Below, one piece after another: positions 1-6,873 of a stretch of 17,068 bases of DNA (position 1 is its first letter; each line of letters begins with the position of its first letter). Origin of the DNA: Gammaproteobacteria bacterium (lineage in GTDB: Bacteria; Pseudomonadota; Gammaproteobacteria; GCA-001735895); the NCBI GenBank assembly GCA_003645435.1, contig QNFD01000012.1, forward strand, positions 1-17,068. Reading direction: 5' to 3'. A program made the translations under genes and the position numbers. Under the pieces are notes generated by a model. That model saw only the letters and a program-made list of their open reading frames with translations, had not been told where the DNA came from and ran no database searches.

Positions 1-256
1 CCACCCCGAACAGGTCGACAAGGTCATCAAGCGTCATCCGGAAATTTCCAGGGCGCGCCTGGTAATCGACTGGATCGATCAGGCCGATGCAATTACCTTG
101 CAGTGCGAGACTACCAGCGAGGATGAATCACTGATTTCCGCAGTCGTTGAAAGCATCAGGGATATATGCAAACTTCGTGGCGAAGTCGAACTACTGGCAG
201 CCGGCAACCTGCCCAACGATGGCAAGGTGATCGACGATATTCGCGAGTACGATTGA
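1..256 (+). CDS. Phenylacetate-CoA ligase-like AMP-forming enzyme, C-terminal end (partial)
   Basis: This is the last 84 residues of a gene that enters from the left edge; reading begins in frame at base 2 and ends with TGA at 254-256. The segment starts HPEQVDKVIKRHPEISRARL and later reads KLRGEVELLAAGNLPNDGKV before a short acidic tail. This matches, from memory, the C-terminal lid domain of the PaaK-like branch of the adenylate-forming ligases, where the lysine of NDGKVIDD would be the catalytic lysine of the adenylation step. The family activates a carboxylic acid to its CoA thioester using ATP. The substrate cannot be told because the acid-binding core is outside the window. Only 7 nt separate it from the CoA-transferase gene, so the two are probably co-transcribed and act on the same acyl-CoA pool. 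Confidence 0.8.
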   Translation, partial: HPEQVDKVIKRHPEISRARLVIDWIDQADAITLQCETTSEDESLISAVVESIRDICKLRGEVELLAAGNLPNDGKVIDDIREYD

Positions 257-263
257 CGCTATC

Positions 264-1361
264 GTGCCGCAGCATAAGATAAAAGCTCAGCGCTTCCTGA
301 ATGGCGTTCGTGTCATAGATCTGTCTCAATATATCCCCGGCCCTTTCGCGACACGACAGCTTAGCGATCTCGGTGCCGACGTCATTAAAGTCGAGCCGCC
401 TGCTGGTGACCCGATGCGCCAATTTATGCGTCAAGACGATCCTGGGGTTCAGCCTTCCTCTATTTACCGGCACCTTAATCGCGGCAAACGTATCGTCAAT
501 CTCGATTTGAAATCGGATGACGGAAAGCGGGTGTTAACCAGGCTAATCGCCGACGCCGATATCCTGCTGGAATCATTCCGCCCCGGGGTACTCGCAAGGC
601 TCGGTTTCGATCGCGAGTCCCTCGATAAAATTAGTCCCCGACTGATACTGTGTTCGCTTTCAGGGTATGGCCAGAACGGCCCGTATCGATTACGCGCCGG
701 CCACGATGTGAATTATAACTCGCTAACATCCATGTCGATCCTGAATGGCACTGCCGATATACCAGTCATTGGCTTTCCGCCTTTGGCCGACCATGCCGGG
801 GCAATGCAGGCCAGCATCGCCATGCTCGCCGCACTACATGCGCGCAATCAACACGATTGCGGCGCTTTTCTCGATATCAGCCTGTTTGAAACCAGCCTAT
901 CGTGGCAATACCTGCCGCTACTGGCCGATGGCGTGGAACGCGCGCAAAGCCTGCTCAACGGCGGCGCCGCCTGTTACAACATCTACCAGTGCGGGGATGG
1001 TAACTATTTTAGCCTCGGAGCTATCGAGACGCATTTCTGGAAAAACTTTTGCATGGCCTTGCAAGAGCCGGACTGGATAGAGCGACAGTTTGAGACCATG
1101 CCGCAGCGGGCGCTTATCGCAGAAGTTAGCCAGCAAATCGGTCGCCATCCCCTGGATTATTGGCACGCATTGCTGGATTCGATCGATTGCTGCTATGCAC
1201 CGCTGATTGGCGTCGATGAACTTGCAAAAAACCCGCAAATCCAGGCTCGAAAATCTTTGTCAAAATCCGGCCCGAACTACCCGGGATGGATCAATGACGC
1301 GGTAGTTGAAATTGATGACCTGGTTGAAATTGAGGATCCAGAATCGCTAGCCTGGATTTAA
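264..1361 (+). CDS. CaiB/BaiF family III CoA-transferase or alpha-methylacyl-CoA racemase-like protein
   Basis: A 365-residue protein starting at GTG 264, 7 nt after the previous stop; no better ATG lies near the conserved N-terminus. The N-terminal FLNGVRVIDLSQYIPGPFAT and LSDLGADVIKVEPPAGDP (residues 11-50) are typical of the family, as are the LNRGKRIVNLDLK segment (71-83) and SLSGYGQNGPYR (131-142). The fold moves CoA between acids or epimerises acyl-CoAs. His147 in AGHDVNY and Asp176 in PPLADHAGAM line up with the His/Asp pair of the racemase branch (MCR/AMACR), while the Asp is also the nucleophile in transferases, so the reaction is undecided. The chain is somewhat shorter than the usual roughly 390-400 residues. 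It probably works with the upstream ligase on the same CoA ester. It ends 39 nt from the convergent UroD-like gene, with no clear terminator between them. Confidence 0.9.
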   Translation: MPQHKIKAQRFLNGVRVIDLSQYIPGPFATRQLSDLGADVIKVEPPAGDPMRQFMRQDDPGVQPSSIYRHLNRGKRIVNLDLKSDDGKRVLTRLIADADILLESFRPGVLARLGFDRESLDKISPRLILCSLSGYGQNGPYRLRAGHDVNYNSLTSMSILNGTADIPVIGFPPLADHAGAMQASIAMLAALHARNQHDCGAFLDISLFETSLSWQYLPLLADGVERAQSLLNGGAACYNIYQCGDGNYFSLGAIETHFWKNFCMALQEPDWIERQFETMPQRALIAEVSQQIGRHPLDYWHALLDSIDCCYAPLIGVDELAKNPQIQARKSLSKSGPNYPGWINDAVVEIDDLVEIEDPESLAWI

Positions 1362-1400
1362 CAGCACCAGGGAAACGATCCTATTTACACAGGCTCAATA

Positions 1401-2696
1401 TTACAAAGGGCCCTGCTCCAGTACCGTATCTACAATAATTTCGATCAATTCAAATTGAGATTCGGCGCTGACATCTTCAAAATAAACCGTACCGGGCCAG
1501 GGAGGCTCACTTGATTCATAACCGTTTTTCGCTATGGTATTCGCAACCATCTTAATTGCGTCAACATACTCGCTAGTAATAGTCTTGATCTCCTGTTTCG
1601 AGAACTCCAGGTCGGCAATACTGTTGCGGTCGACCTGGGTAGCGCCGATGCCGATAAACAATGGAATGTTATACTTAATCGCCTGCTCTACATAAAAAGA
1701 AACGGGAATTCGATCCTCGGCGAGACGAATCACAAAATCAGGGCAGATGCTATTTTTTAATTCAAACAACTCTACCAGGCCAGGCGCATTCAGGTCGGTT
1801 TTCCTGGAGCTCCTGCGCCGCGATGACGAAGCCATTGCCTTGTTAGCCTGGGTCACATAGTCACCACGGTAGTTGGCGTCGTAAACACGTTTGCCCCAGG
1901 GATTAGCAGCGATTAGCCGCTGGGTTGACCGGATAGCGATATCCTTACAGTTTTTCGGGCCGATAAAAAAAGGCGATCCGGAAGCATCGCTGAGTTCAAC
2001 CCAGCCGTCGGGGTACTGGTTGAAAAAATGCTCCATCCAGGGCTGGAGGACAGTGTCCGCGAGGTGATCGAGGAATTTGTTAACAAACTCGGGCTCGTTG
2101 GTCAGTGCAGCGATTATATGTTCCTGCCCGTAGATATCCGCTGCAAGGCTATAAGGCGCGGTCAAATGCAAAACAGGATTCAACCCGGTTAGACGTGCGT
2201 AACAGGCTAAAACCTCATCGAGTAGTTTGGGGATACTCGCGTTCATATCGGGTGTCGCAATATCTTGCCAGTTGTCGGCATTGGCCAGGGGTTTATCCGG
2301 ATCCGTGCCAGGCGAGTATTGGTCCGAGTAAATCATTTCCTGGCCCAGGGCTTCCGCGGTAAACCCATATACCGGCCAACTGATATAAAGCTTGGGCATA
2401 CCCAGTAATTTTTGAGTCATCAATGATGTACGCACAAAACGCTCGGGGTCTTCCTTGTAAAATTCTGCAGCGGTCAGGCCGTATAACCGGTGCATTATGG
2501 TTAAAGTCATCAGGTCTACCGGACCCGCGACATGAACCGCGTCCTGCGGGGCCTGGCGCATGAAGATCTCGTCGTACTGCCCCTCTATAGTGGCATCGCA
2601 AATTTCTTTTAGACGCTCTGTAGCCTGCGCATCGTTTGCTTGCCAGCGAGACAGTAAATGGTTGCCTGCAGGAAATTTCAGTTCTTCGAATGGCAT
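1401..2696 (-). CDS. UroD-fold methyltransferase-like protein, without the usual zinc motif
   Basis: A 431-residue protein with the layout of the uroporphyrinogen decarboxylase/MtaA-CmuA superfamily: FMRQAPQDAVHVAGPVDLMT (residues 45-64), LYGLTAAEFYKEDPERFVRT (71-90), HLTAPYSLAADIYG (177-190) and a C-terminal barrel half. It is not heme HemE: the N-terminal substrate motif of decarboxylases is missing. Relatives in methylamine and methanol metabolism move methyl groups from a corrinoid protein to a thiol or folate using a Zn site of the form HxC plus a distant Cys. Here the equivalent strand reads GKRVYDANYRGDY (268-280) with no His-x-Cys; the only cysteines are 33, 165, 250 and 318. A basic serine/arginine-rich stretch follows at 289-300. 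It is the last gene of the minus-strand set after mttB and the two solute-binding genes, which supports a one-carbon role, but the missing metal ligands make the activity uncertain. Confidence 0.8.
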   Translation of the reverse strand: MPFEELKFPAGNHLLSRWQANDAQATERLKEICDATIEGQYDEIFMRQAPQDAVHVAGPVDLMTLTIMHRLYGLTAAEFYKEDPERFVRTSLMTQKLLGMPKLYISWPVYGFTAEALGQEMIYSDQYSPGTDPDKPLANADNWQDIATPDMNASIPKLLDEVLACYARLTGLNPVLHLTAPYSLAADIYGQEHIIAALTNEPEFVNKFLDHLADTVLQPWMEHFFNQYPDGWVELSDASGSPFFIGPKNCKDIAIRSTQRLIAANPWGKRVYDANYRGDYVTQANKAMASSSRRRSSRKTDLNAPGLVELFELKNSICPDFVIRLAEDRIPVSFYVEQAIKYNIPLFIGIGATQVDRNSIADLEFSKQEIKTITSEYVDAIKMVANTIAKNGYESSEPPWPGTVYFEDVSAESQFELIEIIVDTVLEQGPL

Positions 2697-2831
2697 TGTG
2701 TGCTGGCCTCTATGCAGGTACTAATGGATGTACTAAACACTGTGCTTTCAACCTCCTAAAACAGCTAAGAGATTATTGTGGCGTTTAAAAGACAGAACTT
2801 GATTGCGGGTGGGAAGGAGGGTAAAGCATAA

Positions 2832-2859
2832 ATAATACTAGAACTCTAAAAGTAGACAA
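2832..2859 (-). promoter_or_regulatory. Candidate sigma70 promoter of the UroD-like gene
   Basis: Read on the minus strand, a -35 TTGTCT (2854-2859) is followed after 16 nt by a -10 TATTAT (2832-2837, five of six consensus positions). It lies about 130 nt upstream of the start at 2696 and just after the terminator of the solute-binding gene. This suggests that the UroD-like gene has its own transcription start as well as any read-through. The call is by eye only. Confidence 0.45.
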
Positions 2860-2935
2860 ATTGCGACCACTTATTTTGTAATAGCGCCAATTAGGCGCAA
2901 ATATCAGTATAAATGCGGGTTATAGCCGGCAGGTG

Positions 2936-2966
2936 AAAAACCTGCATGGCGTTAGGCCATGCAGGT
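2936..2966 (-). terminator. Intrinsic terminator of the downstream solute-binding gene
   Basis: A perfect inverted repeat CCTGCATGGC/GCCATGCAGG (2941-2950 and 2956-2965, loop of 5 nt, plus one closing A-T pair) is followed on the minus strand by a run of five T. It sits about 35 nt after the stop of the gene at 3000-4631. The same stem recurs after the second copy of the gene with a different loop, which argues that the structure is kept for function. Confidence 0.9.
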
Positions 2967-2999
2967 AACCCAGAAGAGGAATTTTCGAGACTGCTTCGC

Positions 3000-4631
3000 T
3001 TAGCTTTTCAACCAGATAAATTCTGGCCATTCACAGGCGCCTAGCTGACCCAGCGGTACTCTCGGCATGCCCATGATGTTGCTTGCAATACCATCGTTGA
3101 TATTGGAGAACGCGGGAATCACCATGCCGCTGCCCTCGTGGATCAGGGTCTGCATTTCACAATAATGTGCGTGTCGCTTGGCCGGATCGGTTTCTGACAG
3201 CGATAAACTGAGCAATTCACCCATGCGCTTATTATTCCAGAAAGTATCGTTCCAGGCGGCTCCCGGGGCGAACTGGATCGCCATTTGCGAATTCGCGGTC
3301 GGGCGCATGTTCCAGGTGACGACGTTCATCGGCTCTTTCATCCACACCGCACCCCAGTAACCGTCGTTTGGTACTTTCTTCAACTTCAGGTCGAAGCCGA
3401 TCTTGGCGCAGTTGGCCTGTGCCAGCAGCGACGCGTCTTCGATGCCGGGGGTGACCGGCGCGACGAATAAATCCGCGCTGCTGATACCGGACTTCTTGAA
3501 GTAGAACTTGGCCTTGTCCGGGTCGAACTGGCGTTGTGGTAATTCAGAGCACCAGTCAACACCGTGCGCCGGCGAGATCGGCGTGTCGTTGCCAATCGCG
3601 CCCCTGCCTTTTAGAATCCGCTTGACGATACGCTCGCGGTCCTGGATATACTGGTAGCCTTTGACAAAGTCGGCATTATTACCCGGCGCGGTATTTTTCA
3701 GAATACAGGTGCCGAGTTGCAGTGCGCCCTTGGTAGACAGCAGGGTAACGCCGTCGGCGCTTTCTATTTGCCTGAATGCCTTGGGATCGATCTGTGCAAT
3801 GAGCTGCATGTCGCCCGCAATCAGAGCATTGACCCGCGCCACCGTATCGGTGATCGCGGTGATTTCGATCGAATCGAGATTCGCGCCTTCCCGCCAGTAG
3901 TTTTCGTTACGTTTATGGATCGATTTTACACCGGGTTCGAACGACTCCATGGTGTACGGGCCGGTACCTATCCAGTCGCCCTTGGTGCCGTTTTTGACGA
4001 TCTTGTTCTGGAACATTCCTAGCAGGACAGTCAGATCGGAATTCGACGTATTCATGATCGCCTTGACTTCGTGCGATCCGACTTTCTTCCATTCCTTGAC
4101 CGACGCCATGACCGACTTGATGACCGATGTCGAATCCTCAGTGAGGTGACGGTTCATGCTCCAGACGACATCGTCGGCGGTAAATTTCGAACCATCGTGC
4201 CACTCGACACCCTTGCGCAGTTTGAAGGTCCACTCGGTAGCGTCGGAATTTGGCTCAAACGAAGTGGCCAGCTCGGGTTGCGGGGTCAGGTCATCAGAAT
4301 GCTGGATCAGGCTGTTGTAAACCGCGCGACCGCGTGTGTAATCGATCGTCGAAGTAAACTGGGGTGGATCGGTCTGATCGTCGGGCCCATGCAGAGATGC
4401 CGCCATACGTACCGAGCCGCCTTTCTTCGGTGTTGCCGCCCTGACTGCACCCGCCTGGGTGAAAAGGTTACCTGCTGTCGCCAGCGTCACTCCGGTCGCT
4501 GCCAGCAGGGTGAGCGCTTCGCGCCGGCTCATCCCCCGATTGAGGGCTTTAAATAATTTCTCCCGGTCACTAATATCTAGTTTATCAAGATCTGGGGTCT
4601 CGCTTATATCTGTTTTAGTTTTGTCTCGCAT
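3000..4631 (-). CDS. Tat-exported ABC transporter solute-binding protein, family 5 (copy 1)
   Basis: A 543-residue protein of the SBP_bac_5 (DppA/OppA-like) family, which captures peptides or other small solutes in the periplasm for an ABC importer. Family features include LTPQPELATSFEP (115-127), WTFKLRKGVEWHDGSKFTADDVVWSM (134-159), GTGPYTM (222-228) and DPDKAKFYFKKSG (370-382). The N-terminus is a Tat signal: Arg36-Arg37 in MSRREALTLLAATG, a hydrophobic stretch to about residue 55, and a cleavage site near Ala65 in AVRAATPKK. About 33 mostly charged residues precede the twin arginines, an unusually long n-region. Start ATG 4629-4631 has AGGAGG 5 nt upstream (4637-4642). It is about 88% identical to the next gene (my hand count: 67 differences, no gaps). 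No permease or ATPase gene is present, so the transporter core lies elsewhere. Ligand unknown; neighbours suggest a methylated amine. Confidence 0.92.
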   Translation of the reverse strand: MRDKTKTDISETPDLDKLDISDREKLFKALNRGMSRREALTLLAATGVTLATAGNLFTQAGAVRAATPKKGGSVRMAASLHGPDDQTDPPQFTSTIDYTRGRAVYNSLIQHSDDLTPQPELATSFEPNSDATEWTFKLRKGVEWHDGSKFTADDVVWSMNRHLTEDSTSVIKSVMASVKEWKKVGSHEVKAIMNTSNSDLTVLLGMFQNKIVKNGTKGDWIGTGPYTMESFEPGVKSIHKRNENYWREGANLDSIEITAITDTVARVNALIAGDMQLIAQIDPKAFRQIESADGVTLLSTKGALQLGTCILKNTAPGNNADFVKGYQYIQDRERIVKRILKGRGAIGNDTPISPAHGVDWCSELPQRQFDPDKAKFYFKKSGISSADLFVAPVTPGIEDASLLAQANCAKIGFDLKLKKVPNDGYWGAVWMKEPMNVVTWNMRPTANSQMAIQFAPGAAWNDTFWNNKRMGELLSLSLSETDPAKRHAHYCEMQTLIHEGSGMVIPAFSNINDGIASNIMGMPRVPLGQLGACEWPEFIWLKS

Positions 4632-4636
4632 GAGTT

Positions 4637-4642
4637 CCTCCT
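4637..4642 (-). promoter_or_regulatory. Shine-Dalgarno site, solute-binding copy 1
   Basis: AGGAGG on the minus strand, 5 nt before the ATG at 4631. It is a full consensus match and fixes the start, so the long charged N-terminal segment before the Tat motif is really translated. The identical site occurs exactly 2029 bp away in copy 2. Confidence 0.9.
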
Positions 4643-4736
4643 GCTATTAGGAATAGCTTATTAATATTGTCATGATATCGGAAAAATAGTTTTTTTTACG
4701 AAGATCGTGCCGTGGGTCATTACTTCACCCCAGTCA

Positions 4737-4765
4737 TGTATATATAGAATCCGGCCTTTATGCAA
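4737..4765 (-). promoter_or_regulatory. Candidate promoter of solute-binding copy 1
   Basis: On the minus strand TTGCAT (4760-4765) is followed after 17 nt by TATACA (4737-4742) within an alternating TA run. Match to sigma70 consensus is only moderate. The main support is conservation: the block around TTGCATAAAGG and CTATATATACATGAC is kept in copy 2 at exactly the same 2029-bp offset while the surrounding non-coding bases have drifted. The leader would be about 100 nt long. Confidence 0.55.
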
Positions 4766-4966
4766 GTATCCATATCAAATAATACGGTTTCAAATACTGC
4801 AATCTGCCAGAATCCTTTTCAGGAAGGCTGATACTAAGATATAGCTTACAGGCCTTATAGCTTTAAATGCTATACAGGTAATTCATTTTATCCTTCGTGA
4901 AAAAAGCCTGGGTGCATTTCCAGTGCAGGTGGGAATTACTTATTTCGGAAAGCTAGCCCGCAAGTC

Positions 4967-4999
4967 AAAAAATCCCTGCATGGCGATATGCCATGCAGG
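4967..4999 (-). terminator. Intrinsic terminator of solute-binding copy 2
   Basis: Same ten-base stem CCTGCATGGC/GCCATGCAGG (4975-4984 and 4990-4999) as the terminator at 2936, with loop GATAT instead of GTTAG, followed on the minus strand by a run of six T. It ends transcription of copy 2 before the promoter of copy 1, so the two copies are probably separate transcription units. Confidence 0.92.
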
Positions 5000-5028
5000 T
5001 AACCCAATAGAGGAGTTTTTGAGATTGC

Positions 5029-6660
5029 TTAGCTTTCCAACCAGATAAATTCTGGCCATTCGGATGCACCAAGCTGACCTAGCGGCACAGTCGGCATACC
5101 TTTTATATTATTAGCGATACCGTCGTTGATGTTGGAGAACGCTGGAATAACCATGCCACTGCCTTCATGGATCAGGGTCTGCATTTCACAATAATGCGCG
5201 TGACGCTTGGCCGGATCGGTTTCCGCTAACGACAGGCTCAGCAATTCACCCATACGCTTATCGTTCCAGAAGGTATCGTTCCAGGCGGCGCCGGGCCCGA
5301 ATTGAATCGCCATCTGAGAATTCGCGGTCGGACGCATATTCCAGGTCACCACGTTCATCGGCTCTTTCATCCATACTGCACCCCAGTAACCATCGTTAGG
5401 TACTTTTTTCAGTTTGAGGTCGAAACCTATCTTGGCACAGTTGGCCTGGGCCAACAGGCAGGTGTCTTCGATACCCGGGGTAACCGGTGCGACGTAAAGC
5501 TCTGCAGTGCCGATACCGGATTTCTTGAAATGGAACTTGGCTTTGTCCGGATCGAATTCGCGCTGCGGCAGTTCGGAACACCAATCATTACCGTGCGCGA
5601 AGGAGATCGGCGTATCGTTACCAATTGAACCCTTACCTTTAAGGACTCGTTTGACAATGCGCTGACGGTCCTGGATGTATTGCATGCCTTTTACAAAATC
5701 GGCATTTTCGCCTGGCATGGTATTTTTCAGGATACAAATACCGAGTTGCAATGCAGCAGGTGTTGATAACAAGGTCACACCATCGGCCGATTCGATTTGA
5801 CGGAAAGCCTTGGGATCGACCGATGAAATCATTTGAACGTCGCCGGCGATCAAAGCATTAACTCGCGCCACCTCATCTGTGATCGCGGTAACTTCTATGA
5901 CATCGAGGTTTGCACCTTCGCGCCAGTAGTTTTCGTTGCGTTTGGAAATCGATTTAACCCCGGGTTGAAACGACTCCATCGTAAACGGACCAGTTCCAAT
6001 CCAGTCACCCTTGGTACCATTTTTGACGATCTTGTTCTGGAAAATACCCAGCAAGGTGGGCAAATCTGAATTCGGCGTATTCATGATCGCCTTGACCTCG
6101 TGCGAACCGACTTTCTTCCATTCCTTGACCGAGCCCATGACTGATTTGATTACCGAGGTTGAATCCTCGGTGAGGTGACGGTTCATGCTGTAGACCACAT
6201 CGTCGGCGCCGAACTTGGAACCATCATGAAAATTAACATCTTTACGAAGCTTGAAAGTCCACTCTGTGGCGTCGCCATTCGGCTCGAAGGATTCTGCCAG
6301 CTCAGGCTGCGGGGTCAGATCATTAGCATGTTGAATCAGGCTGTTATAGATCATGCGGCCGCGGGTATAATCGATATTGGAGGTAAATTGCGGTGGGTCG
6401 AACTGATCGTTCGGTCCGTGCAGATTGGTAGCGTAGCGAACGCTGCCGCCTTTCTTTGGCGTTGCCGCCCTGACTGCGCCCGCCTGGGTGAACAAATTAC
6501 CCGCTGTCGCCATCGTTACCCCGGTCGCTGCCAGCAGGGTCAGTGCTTCGCGCCGGGTCATCCCCCGATTGAGGGCTTTAAGTAGTTTCTCGCGGTCACC
6601 AATATCTAGATTATCCAGATCAGGCGTTTCACTTATGTTTGTTTTAGTTTTGTCTCGCAT
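5029..6660 (-). CDS. Tat-exported ABC transporter solute-binding protein, family 5 (copy 2)
   Basis: A 543-residue paralogue of the protein at 3000-4631 with the same features: twin arginine Arg36-Arg37 in MTRREALTLLAATG, cleavage near Ala65, and the family 5 segments LTPQPELAESFEP (115-127) and DPDKAKFHFKKSG (370-382). It is collinear with copy 1. Substitutions are uneven: many fall between residues 76 and 157 and at 279-302, 384-401, while residues 402-512 differ at only three places (455, 467, 479). If the variable positions line the pocket, the two proteins may prefer different but related ligands. It is nearest to the mttB-like gene, 213 nt downstream of it, with its own promoter and terminator. 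As with copy 1, the permease partners are not in view. Confidence 0.92.
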   Translation of the reverse strand: MRDKTKTNISETPDLDNLDIGDREKLLKALNRGMTRREALTLLAATGVTMATAGNLFTQAGAVRAATPKKGGSVRYATNLHGPNDQFDPPQFTSNIDYTRGRMIYNSLIQHANDLTPQPELAESFEPNGDATEWTFKLRKDVNFHDGSKFGADDVVYSMNRHLTEDSTSVIKSVMGSVKEWKKVGSHEVKAIMNTPNSDLPTLLGIFQNKIVKNGTKGDWIGTGPFTMESFQPGVKSISKRNENYWREGANLDVIEVTAITDEVARVNALIAGDVQMISSVDPKAFRQIESADGVTLLSTPAALQLGICILKNTMPGENADFVKGMQYIQDRQRIVKRVLKGKGSIGNDTPISFAHGNDWCSELPQREFDPDKAKFHFKKSGIGTAELYVAPVTPGIEDTCLLAQANCAKIGFDLKLKKVPNDGYWGAVWMKEPMNVVTWNMRPTANSQMAIQFGPGAAWNDTFWNDKRMGELLSLSLAETDPAKRHAHYCEMQTLIHEGSGMVIPAFSNINDGIANNIKGMPTVPLGQLGASEWPEFIWLES

Positions 6661-6665
6661 GGTTT

Positions 6666-6671
6666 CCTCCT
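6666..6671 (-). promoter_or_regulatory. Shine-Dalgarno site, solute-binding copy 2
   Basis: AGGAGG on the minus strand 5 nt before ATG 6658-6660, matching the site of copy 1 in sequence and spacing. It sets the start of the protein. Confidence 0.9.
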
Positions 6672-6765
6672 GCTATCAGTAATGAATAGCTTATTAAAAT
6701 TGTCGTGATATCGAAAAAAAATATTTGCGAAGATCAGGTCATCGACTGTTACTTCACATCCGTCA

Positions 6766-6794
6766 TGTATATATAGTATCTATCCTTTATGCAA
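6766..6794 (-). promoter_or_regulatory. Candidate promoter of solute-binding copy 2
   Basis: On the minus strand TTGCAT (6789-6794), 17-nt spacer, TATACA (6766-6771), as in copy 1. It lies in the 213-nt gap after the mttB-like gene, so copy 2 can be expressed independently of mttB as well as by read-through, since I see no terminator after mttB. Confidence 0.55.
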
Positions 6795-6873
6795 GTACCC
6801 TTATTAAATTTATGGTTTCAAATGCTGCAATCTACTTGAATATTTTTCAGGTAAGGTGAGATAAAATTCTGAT

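Larger units (their letters stand above)
2697..2999. other. Intergenic region between the UroD-like and first solute-binding genes
   Basis: The 303 bases without a gene hold the intrinsic terminator of the upstream solute-binding gene (2936-2966), a small GCGCC/GGCGC inverted repeat with a 5-nt loop at 2884-2898, and the candidate promoter at 2832-2859. The rest forms the roughly 130-nt leader of the UroD-like gene. No further coding signal is seen. Confidence 0.6.
2936..4830. repeat. Tandem duplication, unit 1 (promoter-gene-terminator cassette)
   Basis: This unit corresponds to 4967-6858. The coding parts, Shine-Dalgarno sites and promoters are offset by exactly 2029 bp, the terminator stems by 2034 bp and the far upstream end by 2028 bp, so only small indels separate the copies and these are outside the gene. 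Recognisable similarity ends near a TTTTCAGG block about 50-60 nt upstream of the promoter. About 136 bp of unmatched DNA (4831-4966) lie between the units. Confidence 0.85.
4967..6858. repeat. Tandem duplication, unit 2 (promoter-gene-terminator cassette)
   Basis: Second unit of the duplication, matching 2936-4830. Its upstream end stops about 16 bp short of the mttB stop codon, so both breakpoints are in intergenic DNA and the cassette was copied whole. Divergence is much higher in the leader and spacer than in the gene, indicating an old duplication under purifying selection. Confidence 0.85.

Noticed and set aside
1401..2696. Heme-pathway uroporphyrinogen decarboxylase (HemE)
   Set aside because: The fold is shared, but the N-terminal decarboxylase substrate motif is missing and the protein is longer and sits among one-carbon genes.
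4071..4556. Long plus-strand ORFs opposite the solute-binding genes (also 6175-6585)
   Set aside because: They are antisense to two well-supported homologous genes and occur at matching places only because the genes are duplicated.
4737..4775. Sigma54 promoter suggested by the TTGCAT element upstream of the solute-binding genes
   Set aside because: A TTGCA -12 element is present, but no GG lies at the required distance upstream in either copy.
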